The position numbers and the translations under genes were made by a program. This document shows positions 9,325 through 19,089 of a DNA stretch of 64,000 nt, one piece after another; the stretch's first letter is position 1; the number at the start of each line of letters is the position of its first letter. This DNA comes from Chryseotalea sanaruensis. Lineage in GTDB: Bacteria > Bacteroidota > Bacteroidia > Cytophagales > Cyclobacteriaceae. The notes beneath the pieces are model-generated. The model worked only from the letters and a program-made list of their open reading frames with translations. It made no database searches and was not told the origin of the DNA. The stretch is from positions 1 to 64,000 of the forward strand of contig NZ_BHXQ01000008.1 of assembly GCF_003990915.1 (NCBI RefSeq), read 5' to 3'.

Positions 9325-10716
9325 TCAGGCATCCTCTTTCACTAGAGATTTAAATGGAACAGGGTTATCCAATGACTGAAAAGCTGTCAAAGCAAAATTA
9401 AATTCACTTCCTCTACCTGGTTCGCTAACAACCCAGATTCTTCCGTTATTCATCTCAATAAATTCCTTACATAGCATTAAACCAAGCCCAGTACCCTCTT
9501 CGTTATAAGTCCCATTTTTACTAATTTTTTGCTTTTTGGTGAAAAGATTAATAGACTCATCTTTACTCATTCCTATTCCACTATCTATAATGGAAATAAT
9601 AATCTCATTATTCTCCAATTTAGATTTCACAATGACTTTAGCCTCGTCAAAAGAAAACTTTATAGCATTCATTAGTAAATTTCTTATAACCAGTCTTACC
9701 ATATCTAAATCAGATCGAATTAAATGATCGGTACTAATATCATTTAGAGTTTTAATTCTCTTCTTTTCTGCTACTGATTCTAGCAATAGGATACAGTCAT
9801 TAACAATTTCATGTAAATGTATAGTAGTCGGTTTTACACTAAAACCGGTCATCTGACTTCTGGTCCAATAGAGAAGGTTTTCCATTAAATTATAGGTTAC
9901 ATCTACTTTAACCTTGATACCTCTTGTTAAAAACTTAAATTCATCAGGACTAATACTAGCCGATTTATTGATGAGTTCCAGTACTCCTTTGAGCGACTGA
10001 AGTGGTGCACGGAGGTCATGTGATATGATAATGAATAGTCTATCTTTAAGTGAATTAAGCCGAACCAAATCGATGTTCTTTTTGGATATTTCACTTGATT
10101 GCTTTTCAATTTGGTAGTTTTTATTCCACAGTTCGCTATTCAACCTATTAAGTTCCTGTTGAACTTTAAAATCGCTCAAGACTACTTTACCTCGATAATA
10201 GATATAAAACTGTGACATCAATCCCATAGTAAAGAGCAGGAAAGATCCATTTGCTAAAACCTCTCCCCAAGACAAGGGCGAGAATAAAGTAATAAGTATT
10301 GAGAAACAAGAAAGATTAAGTACGAGCAGTACTACAGAATTAATAGGCCTCCAAAAAATAAATAATGCACTTGCTATATAACCTGTGCATGAATTTATAG
10401 CGTAGATTGAAAATGTTTGTGTGCTGTCAATTTGACTTAACATCCACATTAGGGAATTAATAACTAGTTGTGTAGAAAAATGCGCAAGCGTAACTGGCTT
10501 AAGTTTGGCATAGCTATCATAAATTAGTAGTAGTATTAAAAGTAAAACACCAGTGAATCTCACCAGTAGAAATATCTTCCAATTTTCTACTAATAAATAG
10601 TCTAATAACCCAAATGCCGGATAAATAAAAATTGCACACCAGATCATAATCCTGTGCGAGCGCCTTGCTTTATCTAACAAGTGTTTATCTAGTAATTCAT
10701 CACTAATTTGAAACAT
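9325..10716 (-). CDS. Membrane sensor histidine kinase (multi-TM input)
   Basis: 463 residues. About six TM segments lie between residues 25 and 180 with short loops, so the sensor is intramembrane or receives input from the cytoplasm. A short coiled coil (182-225) leads to HisKA with phospho-acceptor His233 in IISHDLRAPL. The HATPase domain has the N-box NLLMNAIKFS (Asn350), DSGIGMS (Asp378) and the G2 box EGTGLGL. There is no receiver domain in cis and no response regulator nearby. It lies 73 bp after the globin gene and 33 bp before the 78-residue gene on the same strand. Confidence 0.88.
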   Translation of the reverse strand: MFQISDELLDKHLLDKARRSHRIMIWCAIFIYPAFGLLDYLLVENWKIFLLVRFTGVLLLILLLIYDSYAKLKPVTLAHFSTQLVINSLMWMLSQIDSTQTFSIYAINSCTGYIASALFIFWRPINSVVLLVLNLSCFSILITLFSPLSWGEVLANGSFLLFTMGLMSQFYIYYRGKVVLSDFKVQQELNRLNSELWNKNYQIEKQSSEISKKNIDLVRLNSLKDRLFIIISHDLRAPLQSLKGVLELINKSASISPDEFKFLTRGIKVKVDVTYNLMENLLYWTRSQMTGFSVKPTTIHLHEIVNDCILLLESVAEKKRIKTLNDISTDHLIRSDLDMVRLVIRNLLMNAIKFSFDEAKVIVKSKLENNEIIISIIDSGIGMSKDESINLFTKKQKISKNGTYNEEGTGLGLMLCKEFIEMNNGRIWVVSEPGRGSEFNFALTAFQSLDNPVPFKSLVKEDA

Positions 10717-10789
10717 GAATTAATCTTGCTGGGGATTTTACAAATTGTATGAGACTGAACTTCTCAAGTCAGTCCCATACAAGTAATCT

Positions 10790-11209
10790 TTAGGCTCTTC
10801 CTACAGGCGCCTTAGTCATAATATCTGCTAATGCCATATAGAGCGTTGTCCACGCTTCCTTAACCTCATCTGTCCATTTATTTCCCAATCCTTGTTCCAA
10901 TGTCCATAATAACGCACTCGCAACATTTGTATAATAATCATCCTTGACGCCATAATGCTTATGTCTTGTACCAAGTGCTCGAACATCGTCAATTATTTCA
11001 TCAATATTTCTAAGCTTACTTACAGCAAAGGTGATCAAGGAAATCAATTTTCTTTCTTGATCCTTCATTTCGCCTTTAAAAAGTGGTCGTAGTTCTGGAC
11101 TTTCTTTAAAAAGCCTATCATAAAAAAGTTGACCCGCTTCTTCTGTGTTTGTAATCACATAATCCCATGTTTCTTCAATGATGTCAATTTGTTTAGGTGT
11201 CATAATCAA
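10790..11209 (-). CDS. Single-domain globin
   Basis: 139 residues, the size of one 3-on-3 globin fold with no reductase or signalling extension. The segment LGTRHKHYGV fits the F helix with proximal haem ligand His83. FYDRLF supplies a B10 Tyr (Tyr30) and MKDQERK an E7 Gln (Gln51), a distal pair typical of NO-dioxygenase-like or oxygen-sensing bacterial globins. Its place between a GAF protein (5 bp upstream) and a histidine kinase (73 bp downstream) suggests a sensing rather than detoxifying role. NO dioxygenation with an outside reductase remains possible. An alternative start is the second Met at 11203. Confidence 0.88.
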   Translation of the reverse strand: MIMTPKQIDIIEETWDYVITNTEEAGQLFYDRLFKESPELRPLFKGEMKDQERKLISLITFAVSKLRNIDEIIDDVRALGTRHKHYGVKDDYYTNVASALLWTLEQGLGNKWTDEVKEAWTTLYMALADIMTKAPVGRA

Positions 11210-11214
11210 TTTAG

Positions 11215-12240
11215 TTAGTTGTTAATTGTTACTTGTTGAAGTTTTACTTTTAATCTATTAATAATTAGCTCGTATGATTTTTTTTGTGCTTCCAGTTTTG
11301 ATTCTAATAGCATTTTCTCCTCTTCCCTAATTTTCTGAATTTCACTACCTTTTTCTTTAAGAAGAGCTTCTTCCAATTCAACAAGCCTTCTCTTCAATTC
11401 CGTCTCATTTCTTGCTAATTGTTCCTGCATAGCTGTCATTTCCTCCAAATTCTGCCTCATCTCTTCTTCCTGTGCTCGTAAATTTTCTGTTTGTTGTTGA
11501 CTTAGCGCTAAAACTTCCTCGAGTCTTACTTTTTCATTACCAGCCCGAATCAGCGATGCTAAGTTCTCAGCAATCTTTTTAATAAAATCCAAGTGCTTCG
11601 ATTTAAAATCAAAAAAAGAAGCAAGCTCTATAACACCAACAACAGTTTCGTTAATCAACAATGGTGTTATAAAAACATTGCGTGGTGTAGCCTCACCCAA
11701 GCCAGAAGTAATCTGAACGTAATCGGTGGGTATACTTTTTAAATAAATTGAGTCTTTTTCTATTATTGATTGCCCTGCAAGTCCTTCACCCAAAAACTGC
11801 TTTTTATCCAAAAATTTCTTTCTATCGTAAGCATAGCAGGCAATCATTTCAATATAAGGATCTTGCAATTCGTCTTTTAATATAAAAACAGCCCCTTGAT
11901 TTGCCCCAACGTATTTAACAAGTTCTGCAAGGCACCTATCCATTAAAACAGTAAAAGAATGTTCATCTTTATTTCTTATCAATTCTAAAAAAAAAGAAAG
12001 ACCTTTATTAAACCAAGCTCTACTTTCTTCCTCCTCTCGAACTTGTAATAGATACTTAATCATTAATTGTAATGAAGTAGCTAATTTAGTTTCGATCATT
12101 TTATCAGATAATCTGATATTCAAATCACCCTTCTCAATTTGAGAAATTGATTGGGTTACTTCCTCAACTAACTTTTTTTGATCGGAGAAGTCCTTCCTGA
12201 CTTTATCCCAATCCTTTTTATTTACCAACTTCCAATACAT
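11215..12240 (-). CDS. GAF-domain coiled-coil signalling protein
   Basis: 341 residues, no TM segment. Residues about 25-70 contain a HAMP-like helix pair (ISQIEKGDLNIRLS). A GAF domain spans about 85-240 (GANQGAVFIL, GEGLAGQSI, NVFITPLLINETVVGVIELA). A long Glu/Gln coiled coil (245-335) contains LRAQEEEMRQNLEEM, a signature of Bacteroidota GAF/HAMP sensors in which it normally leads on to further PAS or kinase parts. No output domain follows here, so it must act through a partner, plausibly the kinase two genes downstream. First gene of the globin operon. Confidence 0.82.
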   Translation of the reverse strand: MYWKLVNKKDWDKVRKDFSDQKKLVEEVTQSISQIEKGDLNIRLSDKMIETKLATSLQLMIKYLLQVREEEESRAWFNKGLSFFLELIRNKDEHSFTVLMDRCLAELVKYVGANQGAVFILKDELQDPYIEMIACYAYDRKKFLDKKQFLGEGLAGQSIIEKDSIYLKSIPTDYVQITSGLGEATPRNVFITPLLINETVVGVIELASFFDFKSKHLDFIKKIAENLASLIRAGNEKVRLEEVLALSQQQTENLRAQEEEMRQNLEEMTAMQEQLARNETELKRRLVELEEALLKEKGSEIQKIREEEKMLLESKLEAQKKSYELIINRLKVKLQQVTINN

Positions 12241-12423
12241 TTTACGGGGCTTTATAAACTGTTATATAAAAATACAACCCGATTGTATGCGCATATATTT
12301 AAGGAAGCTCATATACCATTAGTAAAGGTTCACAGTATCCATTTAGAAAATTATCTATCCGCAGTTGCAAAATAAGTTTAAAAGAAGAGCTGCATTATTC
12401 AGTAAAGGTCAGTTTTTATAATG

Positions 12424-14454
12424 TTAAGCTTTTACAGTACTGCTGGAGAAGCAGATTAAGAATTCTGTTCCTTCATTGAGTTTACTTGAGCACAGTAGTT
12501 TACCTCCTGCTTTAGTCAAATATTCCTTACAAAGTGATAGTCCTATTCCATTTCCCGGTTCGCCTTTAGTACCCGGTTGACTTATCACATTATTTGATTG
12601 TGTTACAATTCTAATAAAATCAGCATCCATACCTATACCATAGTCTTGAATACCAATTGTGATATTGTTACTTTCCTTTTTAACATAAATACTGATTTGC
12701 CCACCATGATGAGAGAATTTAATAGCATTAGCCAATAGATTACGAAGTACCATATTAAGAATATGCTTATCCCAACAGATTATTAAGGATGTAAGAGAGT
12801 ACTCAAAACGAATTCCTTTTTGTTCAGACGCAGATTTAAACATTTGAACATTGCTTTCTATCAAATCCTTTAAATTAAAAAAATCATTATTGATTGCTGA
12901 TCCTTTAAGTTGTATTTTAGACCAATGAAGTATGCTGTCTATTAAAGCAGAAGTCTTATCCAACTCTTCTTCTATATTTTCTGATAAGCCTTTAAACTCT
13001 TTTGCCTCTAATAATCCTTTATTAAAAAGCATCAGTACGCCCTTTAGTGAATTAATAGGAGCTTTAACATCGTGTGATATGATTGATAATAGTTTATCCT
13101 TAACCAAGCTGGTTTCCACCAACTCTTTTGATCTTTCATTTACTTTATGTTCTAGCTCAACATTAATAGTGCTTAATGTTTTAAACGCCTTAGCATAATG
13201 TTGGGCAAGTAGATAAACCTGAAAGCCAAGAAAAATAAGCAGACCAACCTCAACAGGATAAAATAGCGTAAAGCTTGTTGTTATGTTTACTTTCCTAATA
13301 GTGTTATTCAAAAAAATCTCAATTAAAAAAAAGGGAGTCGCAGCAAACAGCCCGTAAAATATTATAATGGCTTCATGGTTTCCCGCTCTTTTTGCGCGAA
13401 TGATTGTGCAAAAAGAATAGATTATTCCGGCTAAAATAATGGCATGTGCTAAATCGAGTAACCTTCCATAGGTATATTGGGGAGTTACTACTACAACTAA
13501 AAGTAACACGAATGAGGAGCAGACAAGAATCAGCACTGGAAGCTTTCTGGCAACCTTATGGTATAAATGATATACATATAATGCAACCAGAGCTCCCAAA
13601 ATGTAGACGCCACCAAACTCAATTTTTTTCCATAGTTCAGTAGGAATCTCTGCAAAAAGATCAGGCAACAGAAAAGATCCTCCGTGAACTATCATACTGC
13701 GTAATGAAATTATCAAACAGATTAACGAAAGCCAGAGATAAGGTCTACCCTTTGGGTACAAGACAAATAATATAAATTGATAAACAAAAATTGCAAACAA
13801 GCTTCCTGCAAAAAAATTGACCATCCCCTTTGCTTGATACAGCCTTTCCAATAGTACCTTCGCATTTCCAATAGTTGGAACTTTAACTATTCCTCCACTA
13901 AAATATGAATAGTTGGCGACATGAATCAGCAAATTAATTTCGCTAGTGTCTGGTAAATGTATAATGCTATTCTCCAGACTTGATTCATACTGACTAACCT
14001 GCTTGGCTACAGTGCCTACCTGAAGGGATAACTTACCATTTATCCATACCGAATAGGCAGAATTGATTATAGGTAAACTGATTGCTAATGGCGGAGTGTT
14101 TTCTCCTAATTTTATGCTAAGGTGATATGTTGCGTAGCCAATTACCGGATACTTACTTTCCTTAGACCACGATCCTGGAACCAAAATAGTACTATCCGAT
14201 ATTCCGGGATTGAATTGTGGATTTTTAAAATCTGTCCAATAAAAATTCCAATTTCCTCTTAATTCTATAACATCATTTGTGAGATCACTTTTGCTTAAGT
14301 CAACCTTACCGAAAATAACCTGACTGTATAATGTGTTTGAATAGAATATACCGAATAAAAGAAATATGATGAAGAATCCTTTTAGCTTTTGGCCAAATAA
14401 ATCTTCATCAATACTTTTTTCTTGATCACTAGCTTGCAATGCTATATTGATCAA
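12424..14454 (-). CDS. 7TM-DISM-type sensor histidine kinase with a jelly-roll extracytoplasmic domain
   Basis: 676 residues. A hydrophobic signal/anchor lies at 26-44, then a beta-sandwich of galactose-binding type (about 48-200; RGNWNFYW, VPGSWSKE, GYATYHL) as in DISM extracellular domains. Seven TM segments lie between about 210 and 420. A coiled coil (425-450) leads to HisKA with His461 (IISHDVKAPI) and HATPase with NLLANAIKFS, YGIGMD and GNGIGLS. It probably senses a carbohydrate-like or other small ligand outside the cytoplasmic membrane. The start overlaps the end of the AraC gene by 26 bp, implying cotranscription. No receiver domain. Confidence 0.86.
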   Translation of the reverse strand: MINIALQASDQEKSIDEDLFGQKLKGFFIIFLLFGIFYSNTLYSQVIFGKVDLSKSDLTNDVIELRGNWNFYWTDFKNPQFNPGISDSTILVPGSWSKESKYPVIGYATYHLSIKLGENTPPLAISLPIINSAYSVWINGKLSLQVGTVAKQVSQYESSLENSIIHLPDTSEINLLIHVANYSYFSGGIVKVPTIGNAKVLLERLYQAKGMVNFFAGSLFAIFVYQFILFVLYPKGRPYLWLSLICLIISLRSMIVHGGSFLLPDLFAEIPTELWKKIEFGGVYILGALVALYVYHLYHKVARKLPVLILVCSSFVLLLVVVVTPQYTYGRLLDLAHAIILAGIIYSFCTIIRAKRAGNHEAIIIFYGLFAATPFFLIEIFLNNTIRKVNITTSFTLFYPVEVGLLIFLGFQVYLLAQHYAKAFKTLSTINVELEHKVNERSKELVETSLVKDKLLSIISHDVKAPINSLKGVLMLFNKGLLEAKEFKGLSENIEEELDKTSALIDSILHWSKIQLKGSAINNDFFNLKDLIESNVQMFKSASEQKGIRFEYSLTSLIICWDKHILNMVLRNLLANAIKFSHHGGQISIYVKKESNNITIGIQDYGIGMDADFIRIVTQSNNVISQPGTKGEPGNGIGLSLCKEYLTKAGGKLLCSSKLNEGTEFLICFSSSTVKA

Positions 14455-15358
14455 GTGATTGTCTCTTCTGAAGAAAACTTTCCTTTAGTGCTTTTGGAGT
14501 AATTCCGAATTTGGTTTTGAACGATTGAATAAAATGTGATATATTCTCAAATCCCACCTCATAACCAATTTCCGAAATAGACCTATCACTAAATTCTAGT
14601 AAAGTTTTGGCTTCATTAAGTCTTTTCTCTTGGATCCATCTTTTAGGTGAACACTTATAAGCTTCATCGAATTTTCGCTTAAAAGTTGAAACACTAAACC
14701 CAGCAAGCCCTGCCAGTTGCTCAACCGAGAGATTCTCTTTGTAGTATTTATTAATTACAGCATCTAAGAATGAACGTTTTGGTATAAGGAACGGGGAAAC
14801 AAAACGATCAAAATTAGTTTTTGCTTTAAGATTAAGTAGCCAAAGCAATTCGAGTAATTTAGATTCAAACAACACCTCACTAGATTCGAGCGTTGGTAGT
14901 TTAGAGTAAAGATCTAAACTTGATAAGAGAATATTTGTTTCTCTGCATGAAGGCATGGCAAAGGAATTCAGCGCTTCATAAAATTGTCGATTTCCCAGAG
15001 GTGAATATTTAATAGTTGAAAGCATTCTTTGAAGGCACTGTACATTGATTCTTATTAATAGACAACTTTGGTTTTGATTACCGCCAGCTATTTTAGGGAT
15101 GCTCAAATGGCTAAAAACAAAACTAGATTCAGGAGTAAGGGTAGAAATCTGATCTTCATCATCATCCTTTTGCTTAACTCCAAATACAACCAAAACACCA
15201 ACTTCGGCAGCTGTTAAATCGATATTAATGTGTCTGGAGAACGAAAAACGCTCGAAAGTAAAGCAGTTTGAGAGGCTCTTTTGGCCGCCTTTAGTCAATT
15301 TTAGTTTAGCATCCATAGGGTTTCTTTTTTTATTCAAAGGATGCTCTTTGAAGCTCAA
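14429..15358 (-). CDS. AraC-family transcriptional regulator
   Basis: 309 residues from the most upstream ATG; a start at MDAKLK (15316) is equally plausible. The C-terminal 100 residues hold both AraC helix-turn-helix motifs: LSVEQLAGLAGFSVSTFKRKF and SISEIGYEVGFENISHFIQSF, then KFGITPKALKES. The N-terminal 190 residues are compatible with a cupin-like effector domain of the type seen in Bacteroidota AraC proteins, but no ligand motif is visible. It overlaps and precedes the 7TM kinase, so kinase and regulator probably belong to one pathway, though AraC proteins have no phospho-acceptor. Confidence 0.88.
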   Translation of the reverse strand: MSFKEHPLNKKRNPMDAKLKLTKGGQKSLSNCFTFERFSFSRHINIDLTAAEVGVLVVFGVKQKDDDEDQISTLTPESSFVFSHLSIPKIAGGNQNQSCLLIRINVQCLQRMLSTIKYSPLGNRQFYEALNSFAMPSCRETNILLSSLDLYSKLPTLESSEVLFESKLLELLWLLNLKAKTNFDRFVSPFLIPKRSFLDAVINKYYKENLSVEQLAGLAGFSVSTFKRKFDEAYKCSPKRWIQEKRLNEAKTLLEFSDRSISEIGYEVGFENISHFIQSFKTKFGITPKALKESFLQKRQSLDQYSIAS

Positions 15359-15480
15359 AAGTAAAGAAATCGGAGACTACAAAGCGGCTACTTACGCTTT
15401 ACAAGCGTATGCAAAAGGTTTACAAAGGAAATTTTGTCATCATTTATACAACATTTTTTCTGTTTTGACAGATTGACATA

Positions 15481-16947
15481 CTACGAAATACAATTTGGAA
15501 TAGATATTATAACCCTGGTGCCAAGTGCTGAATTGGACTTTATTGAGATATGCCCACCTAATCTATCAACCATGCTTTTAGTTACAAATAAGCCTAATCC
15601 AGAACCAGTGCCATCAGCGTTAATCCTAAAAAACACGTCAAACACATTATTGAGATAGTTTTGGTCTATTCCAATGCCATTATCTTCAATAGTTATTATG
15701 GCGCTTGCATCATTGATTGAATAGGTAATCTTCAGTAATGGTTCAGTGGAATTTGGACTGTGGAATTTAAAACCATTTAACAATACATTGGATAAAACCA
15801 CTTTTAATCTTGCCATATCGCTATAAAGCAAGTTATTCCCAATATTGTCATGGATAACTTTTATGCGCGGAAACTCCTCCTTTAGAGGTTCAAGAATACG
15901 CTCAATAAGTTTATGCAATTGAATCTCATGCACTTTAATAGCGTAAACATTATTATAAGAAATATCACTTAAATCCTTTAAAACTTGATCCAAGTGAGAA
16001 ACCCTATTTTCAACAAGCTTAGCATATTCCAGTAATTCTTGGATAGATCCTGTCTTATCGGATTTTATAAGATTTGTAAGTCCTAAAATAGTGGTTAATG
16101 GTGCCCGTATGTCATGGGAAGCCCTATATAAGAAATTATCCAACTCTGCTTTTAACTTTTGCAGTTCAATTACCTGGCGCCAGTTTTCAGAAACGTCCTT
16201 AATAACACCCTCCACATAGCCATCCTTACTAAATAGTGCACAAGTAACTGAAGCAAAAACGTTTAAATAGCTATGCTTTACCTGAAAAGTAAAATTATCT
16301 ACTTGTCCGTTAGTTTTCAATTTATTGATAAACTCATCAAACACTGCTATGTCCCTAAAAATATCCTTTAAACTATATCGCACCTCAACAAGCCCCAGTA
16401 TTTCTAATGCCTTTTCATTTAATTTCAGAAAATTGAAATCAGTACAATCGGTTTTAAAAACACCAACATAAGGATTATTGAAAAGGTTAGCATACTCATC
16501 ATTTATAATCCGGGTACGAAGTTTATAAATAGCATTGTGTGTAGCATCAGAAAGTGCAATCCTATAACCGTTTAACTCTCCGTCACTATTATACAATGAA
16601 TTGAATATCGTTTTAGCTAAAAAAATATCGCCATGTTTTTTAATTTTAAAGTCTGTAGTTATGTATTCTTTACTTTTAGATGCATTGTGTAAATCTTCTT
16701 CAACCTTAAGCTGTTTGATATCTTCTTTGGGGTAAATAATTTCGATGGACTTCCCAATCACTTCCCACTCTTCATAACCTGTAATGGTAACAGCCTCCAA
16801 ATTACTACTGACGATCTTCCCCCATGGATCAACAATAAATTCCTCATGACCATTAAGAATATTAATCAATGACTTAAGTCTCCTCTTATCGTTGATTTGT
16901 AAATTAAAATTGTCACTATTCAAATCATCAAAAATCGCTGTCCTCAT
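15481..16947 (-). CDS. Soluble PAS-domain sensor histidine kinase
   Basis: 488 residues, no TM segment or signal peptide. Two PAS domains: about 28-140 (FIVDPWGKIVSSNLEAVTI) and about 150-258 (YVGVFKTDC, LNEKALEILG, VEGVIKDVSE). HisKA carries His278 in ASHDIRAPLT. The HATPase domain has NVLLNGFKFH, EDNGIGID and GTGSGLGLFV, ending GTRVIISIPN. Input should be cytosolic, such as redox, gas or a metabolite; no obvious haem or flavin ligand is seen. It is transcribed on its own, divergently from the TPR/LuxR gene at 17210, and has no adjacent response regulator. Confidence 0.87.
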   Translation of the reverse strand: MRTAIFDDLNSDNFNLQINDKRRLKSLINILNGHEEFIVDPWGKIVSSNLEAVTITGYEEWEVIGKSIEIIYPKEDIKQLKVEEDLHNASKSKEYITTDFKIKKHGDIFLAKTIFNSLYNSDGELNGYRIALSDATHNAIYKLRTRIINDEYANLFNNPYVGVFKTDCTDFNFLKLNEKALEILGLVEVRYSLKDIFRDIAVFDEFINKLKTNGQVDNFTFQVKHSYLNVFASVTCALFSKDGYVEGVIKDVSENWRQVIELQKLKAELDNFLYRASHDIRAPLTTILGLTNLIKSDKTGSIQELLEYAKLVENRVSHLDQVLKDLSDISYNNVYAIKVHEIQLHKLIERILEPLKEEFPRIKVIHDNIGNNLLYSDMARLKVVLSNVLLNGFKFHSPNSTEPLLKITYSINDASAIITIEDNGIGIDQNYLNNVFDVFFRINADGTGSGLGLFVTKSMVDRLGGHISIKSNSALGTRVIISIPNCIS

Positions 16948-17209
16948 AAAATCAATGGATTTATCATTATGTTGAAAATCTACCTTATCATCACTTTAAG
17001 ATAGTAGGATTACTTGCTGCAGAGCAATATTCATCAGTAGCAGAATAAAACCTATATAAAATAAAGTAACCGCTAATAATTGTAAAAGAATCAAATATGG
17101 GCTTCTGAAGATGCAAATAGACCCCTTTTGAATATGTTAAAAACGTTAATTCGATTTTACAAAAAGTATAAAATGGTAATTGTCAACTAACCCGAAAAAC
17201 AATTTGCCC

Positions 17210-19033
17210 ATGATCAAGCTTATTCAGTTAGTTCTTATCATGCTTACGGTATTTGTAGCAGATATTCCACAAAATTCTTCTACCCATAAAATTGACAAGC
17301 TCATTGAGCTAGGTCATTCAATTAAGGTAAAAAATATTGATAGCGTATACCTGTTAGCAACCGATGCATTAACCCAATGTAAAAATTTAAAGTACGATCT
17401 GGGTATTGCAAAAGCAAAGACACTAGCTTCTTTCTATTTCCTTGAAAAGCATAAGTACGATACTGCAAAATTTCTTTTATTTGAATCACTACAACATTTC
17501 ACCAGAGTTCCAAAACACCAAAATACAATAGACCATGGTATGGTTTTTCTACATCTTGGATATGTTGGTATCAAGCAATATGAATTTAAACTAGCTTTAC
17601 GCTACGCGGATAATGCATTACGTATATTCAAACTTAATAATGATATAAACAATATAGCAGCTTCTCTTACGCTATTAGGTGTTATCGAGTCCAATCAAGG
17701 AAATTATGTGCAAGGTCTTGCATATTATTCCAATGCCTTCCGACTTAAAAGTGATAATAATTTCTCTCCAGAGGACTGTATTTCAGACTTTAGTAATATA
17801 GCTGCCATTTATACCAAAATCGGGCAATACCAAAAAGCAATACAATATTCAAAAAAAGCATTGACTCTTGCCTTTAAGTATAACCATACATTAAAACAAT
17901 TAGGAAACTTAAACAATCTGGGTGTTATTTACTCATCCTTAAAACAATATGATAGTGCCATTTATTTTTATGAAAAGTGCTTGGAAATCTCTACCGACCA
18001 CAATATAATTGAAAGAAAAAATATTACGCTTTACAATATAGCTAACCTTTATTATAAGAAAGGAGAATATGAAAAATCCAGTAAACTCATACAAAATGTT
18101 ATAATTGCTGATCCAACAGTTAATGTGTTACGCAACTCCAAGATACTTCTCGCTAAAAACCACTTGCAACTTGGAGAGATCGATAGTTCAATTTTGATTG
18201 CATCAAAGCTGTATAAAATTTTCTATAAGCATTCTAGAAACAAAGAATCCACAATCGAACTTACCCATGTACTTGGCCAAGCTTATAAAGCAAAGAAGAA
18301 ATACGATTCAGCAATATTCTATTTAAATATTCACCACCTTTTAAGAGATTCCTTATACAGCCTTGACAATCAGCGAAAGCTTGGTTTATTATACGCTGAG
18401 CTCGAAACCTTAGACAAGGAAAAAGAACTAGAAATTTTGCAAAAAGATAGTATTGTTCGAAAAAAGAAAACTACAGGCATCTTTATTATTGTTGGATTTC
18501 TAACCCTCACAATTAGTCTTATCTCGATTTGCATTATTCTTATGCTCCGTAATAGAGAAAAAAATGAAAAAATAAAATCGAGGGAGCTCAGCTGTCAGCT
18601 AGAAAAAAAGAAAAGAGATTTACATCAACAAATTCTTAAAATAATTTACATGAACAATGGACTACTTGAGGTTGAAAGCGGTTTAAAGCGTTTGCAAATG
18701 CAAATTGAGAAGAATAAATCTAAGGATATTGACTTGATGCTTGAAACAATTCAAAAAAGTAAAACTTTAGATGCAGAATGGGATAACTTTATAATTTATT
18801 TTGATCAAGTGTATAACCAATTCATTAAAAAAGTATCTACTCGATTTCCTAATCTGTCTACTTCAGAGAAACGACTGATTCTATTAATTAAAATGGAACT
18901 AAAAAACAGAGAAATTGCCTCTCTGTTAAATATAGACTCGGCTAGTGTTAAAATGGCAAAATATAGGTTAAAGAAAAAATTACTTTTACCAGAAGAGATT
19001 GACGTGCAATTATACCTATACAACTTCAATTAA
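17210..19033 (+). CDS. TPR-repeat membrane protein with C-terminal LuxR-like HTH
   Basis: 607 residues from ATG 17210; a TTG at 17180 opens the frame earlier, but the signal-peptide-like stretch begins at MIKLIQL. About 40-400 are TPR repeats (for example IAAIYTKIGQYQKAIQYSKKAL). A TM segment (about 427-450) leads to a coiled coil and a C-terminal helix-turn-helix (LSTSEKRLILLI, NREIASLLNIDSASVKMAKY) of the GerE/LuxR type. The TPR part should face the periplasm and the HTH the cytoplasm, giving a one-component membrane regulator. A paralogue with the same architecture lies at 31308-33137. Confidence 0.82.
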   Translation: MIKLIQLVLIMLTVFVADIPQNSSTHKIDKLIELGHSIKVKNIDSVYLLATDALTQCKNLKYDLGIAKAKTLASFYFLEKHKYDTAKFLLFESLQHFTRVPKHQNTIDHGMVFLHLGYVGIKQYEFKLALRYADNALRIFKLNNDINNIAASLTLLGVIESNQGNYVQGLAYYSNAFRLKSDNNFSPEDCISDFSNIAAIYTKIGQYQKAIQYSKKALTLAFKYNHTLKQLGNLNNLGVIYSSLKQYDSAIYFYEKCLEISTDHNIIERKNITLYNIANLYYKKGEYEKSSKLIQNVIIADPTVNVLRNSKILLAKNHLQLGEIDSSILIASKLYKIFYKHSRNKESTIELTHVLGQAYKAKKKYDSAIFYLNIHHLLRDSLYSLDNQRKLGLLYAELETLDKEKELEILQKDSIVRKKKTTGIFIIVGFLTLTISLISICIILMLRNREKNEKIKSRELSCQLEKKKRDLHQQILKIIYMNNGLLEVESGLKRLQMQIEKNKSKDIDLMLETIQKSKTLDAEWDNFIIYFDQVYNQFIKKVSTRFPNLSTSEKRLILLIKMELKNREIASLLNIDSASVKMAKYRLKKKLLLPEEIDVQLYLYNFN

Positions 19034-19089
19034 TAAGACCACAATCTAACAGATTACCGAAAAGTAGCAATTCCAGGCACTATCTGAAA

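Noticed and set aside
9325..10716. Phytochrome or haem-sensing membrane kinase
   Set aside because: The TM region has no conserved His pairs or Cys ligand pattern that would support a bound cofactor.
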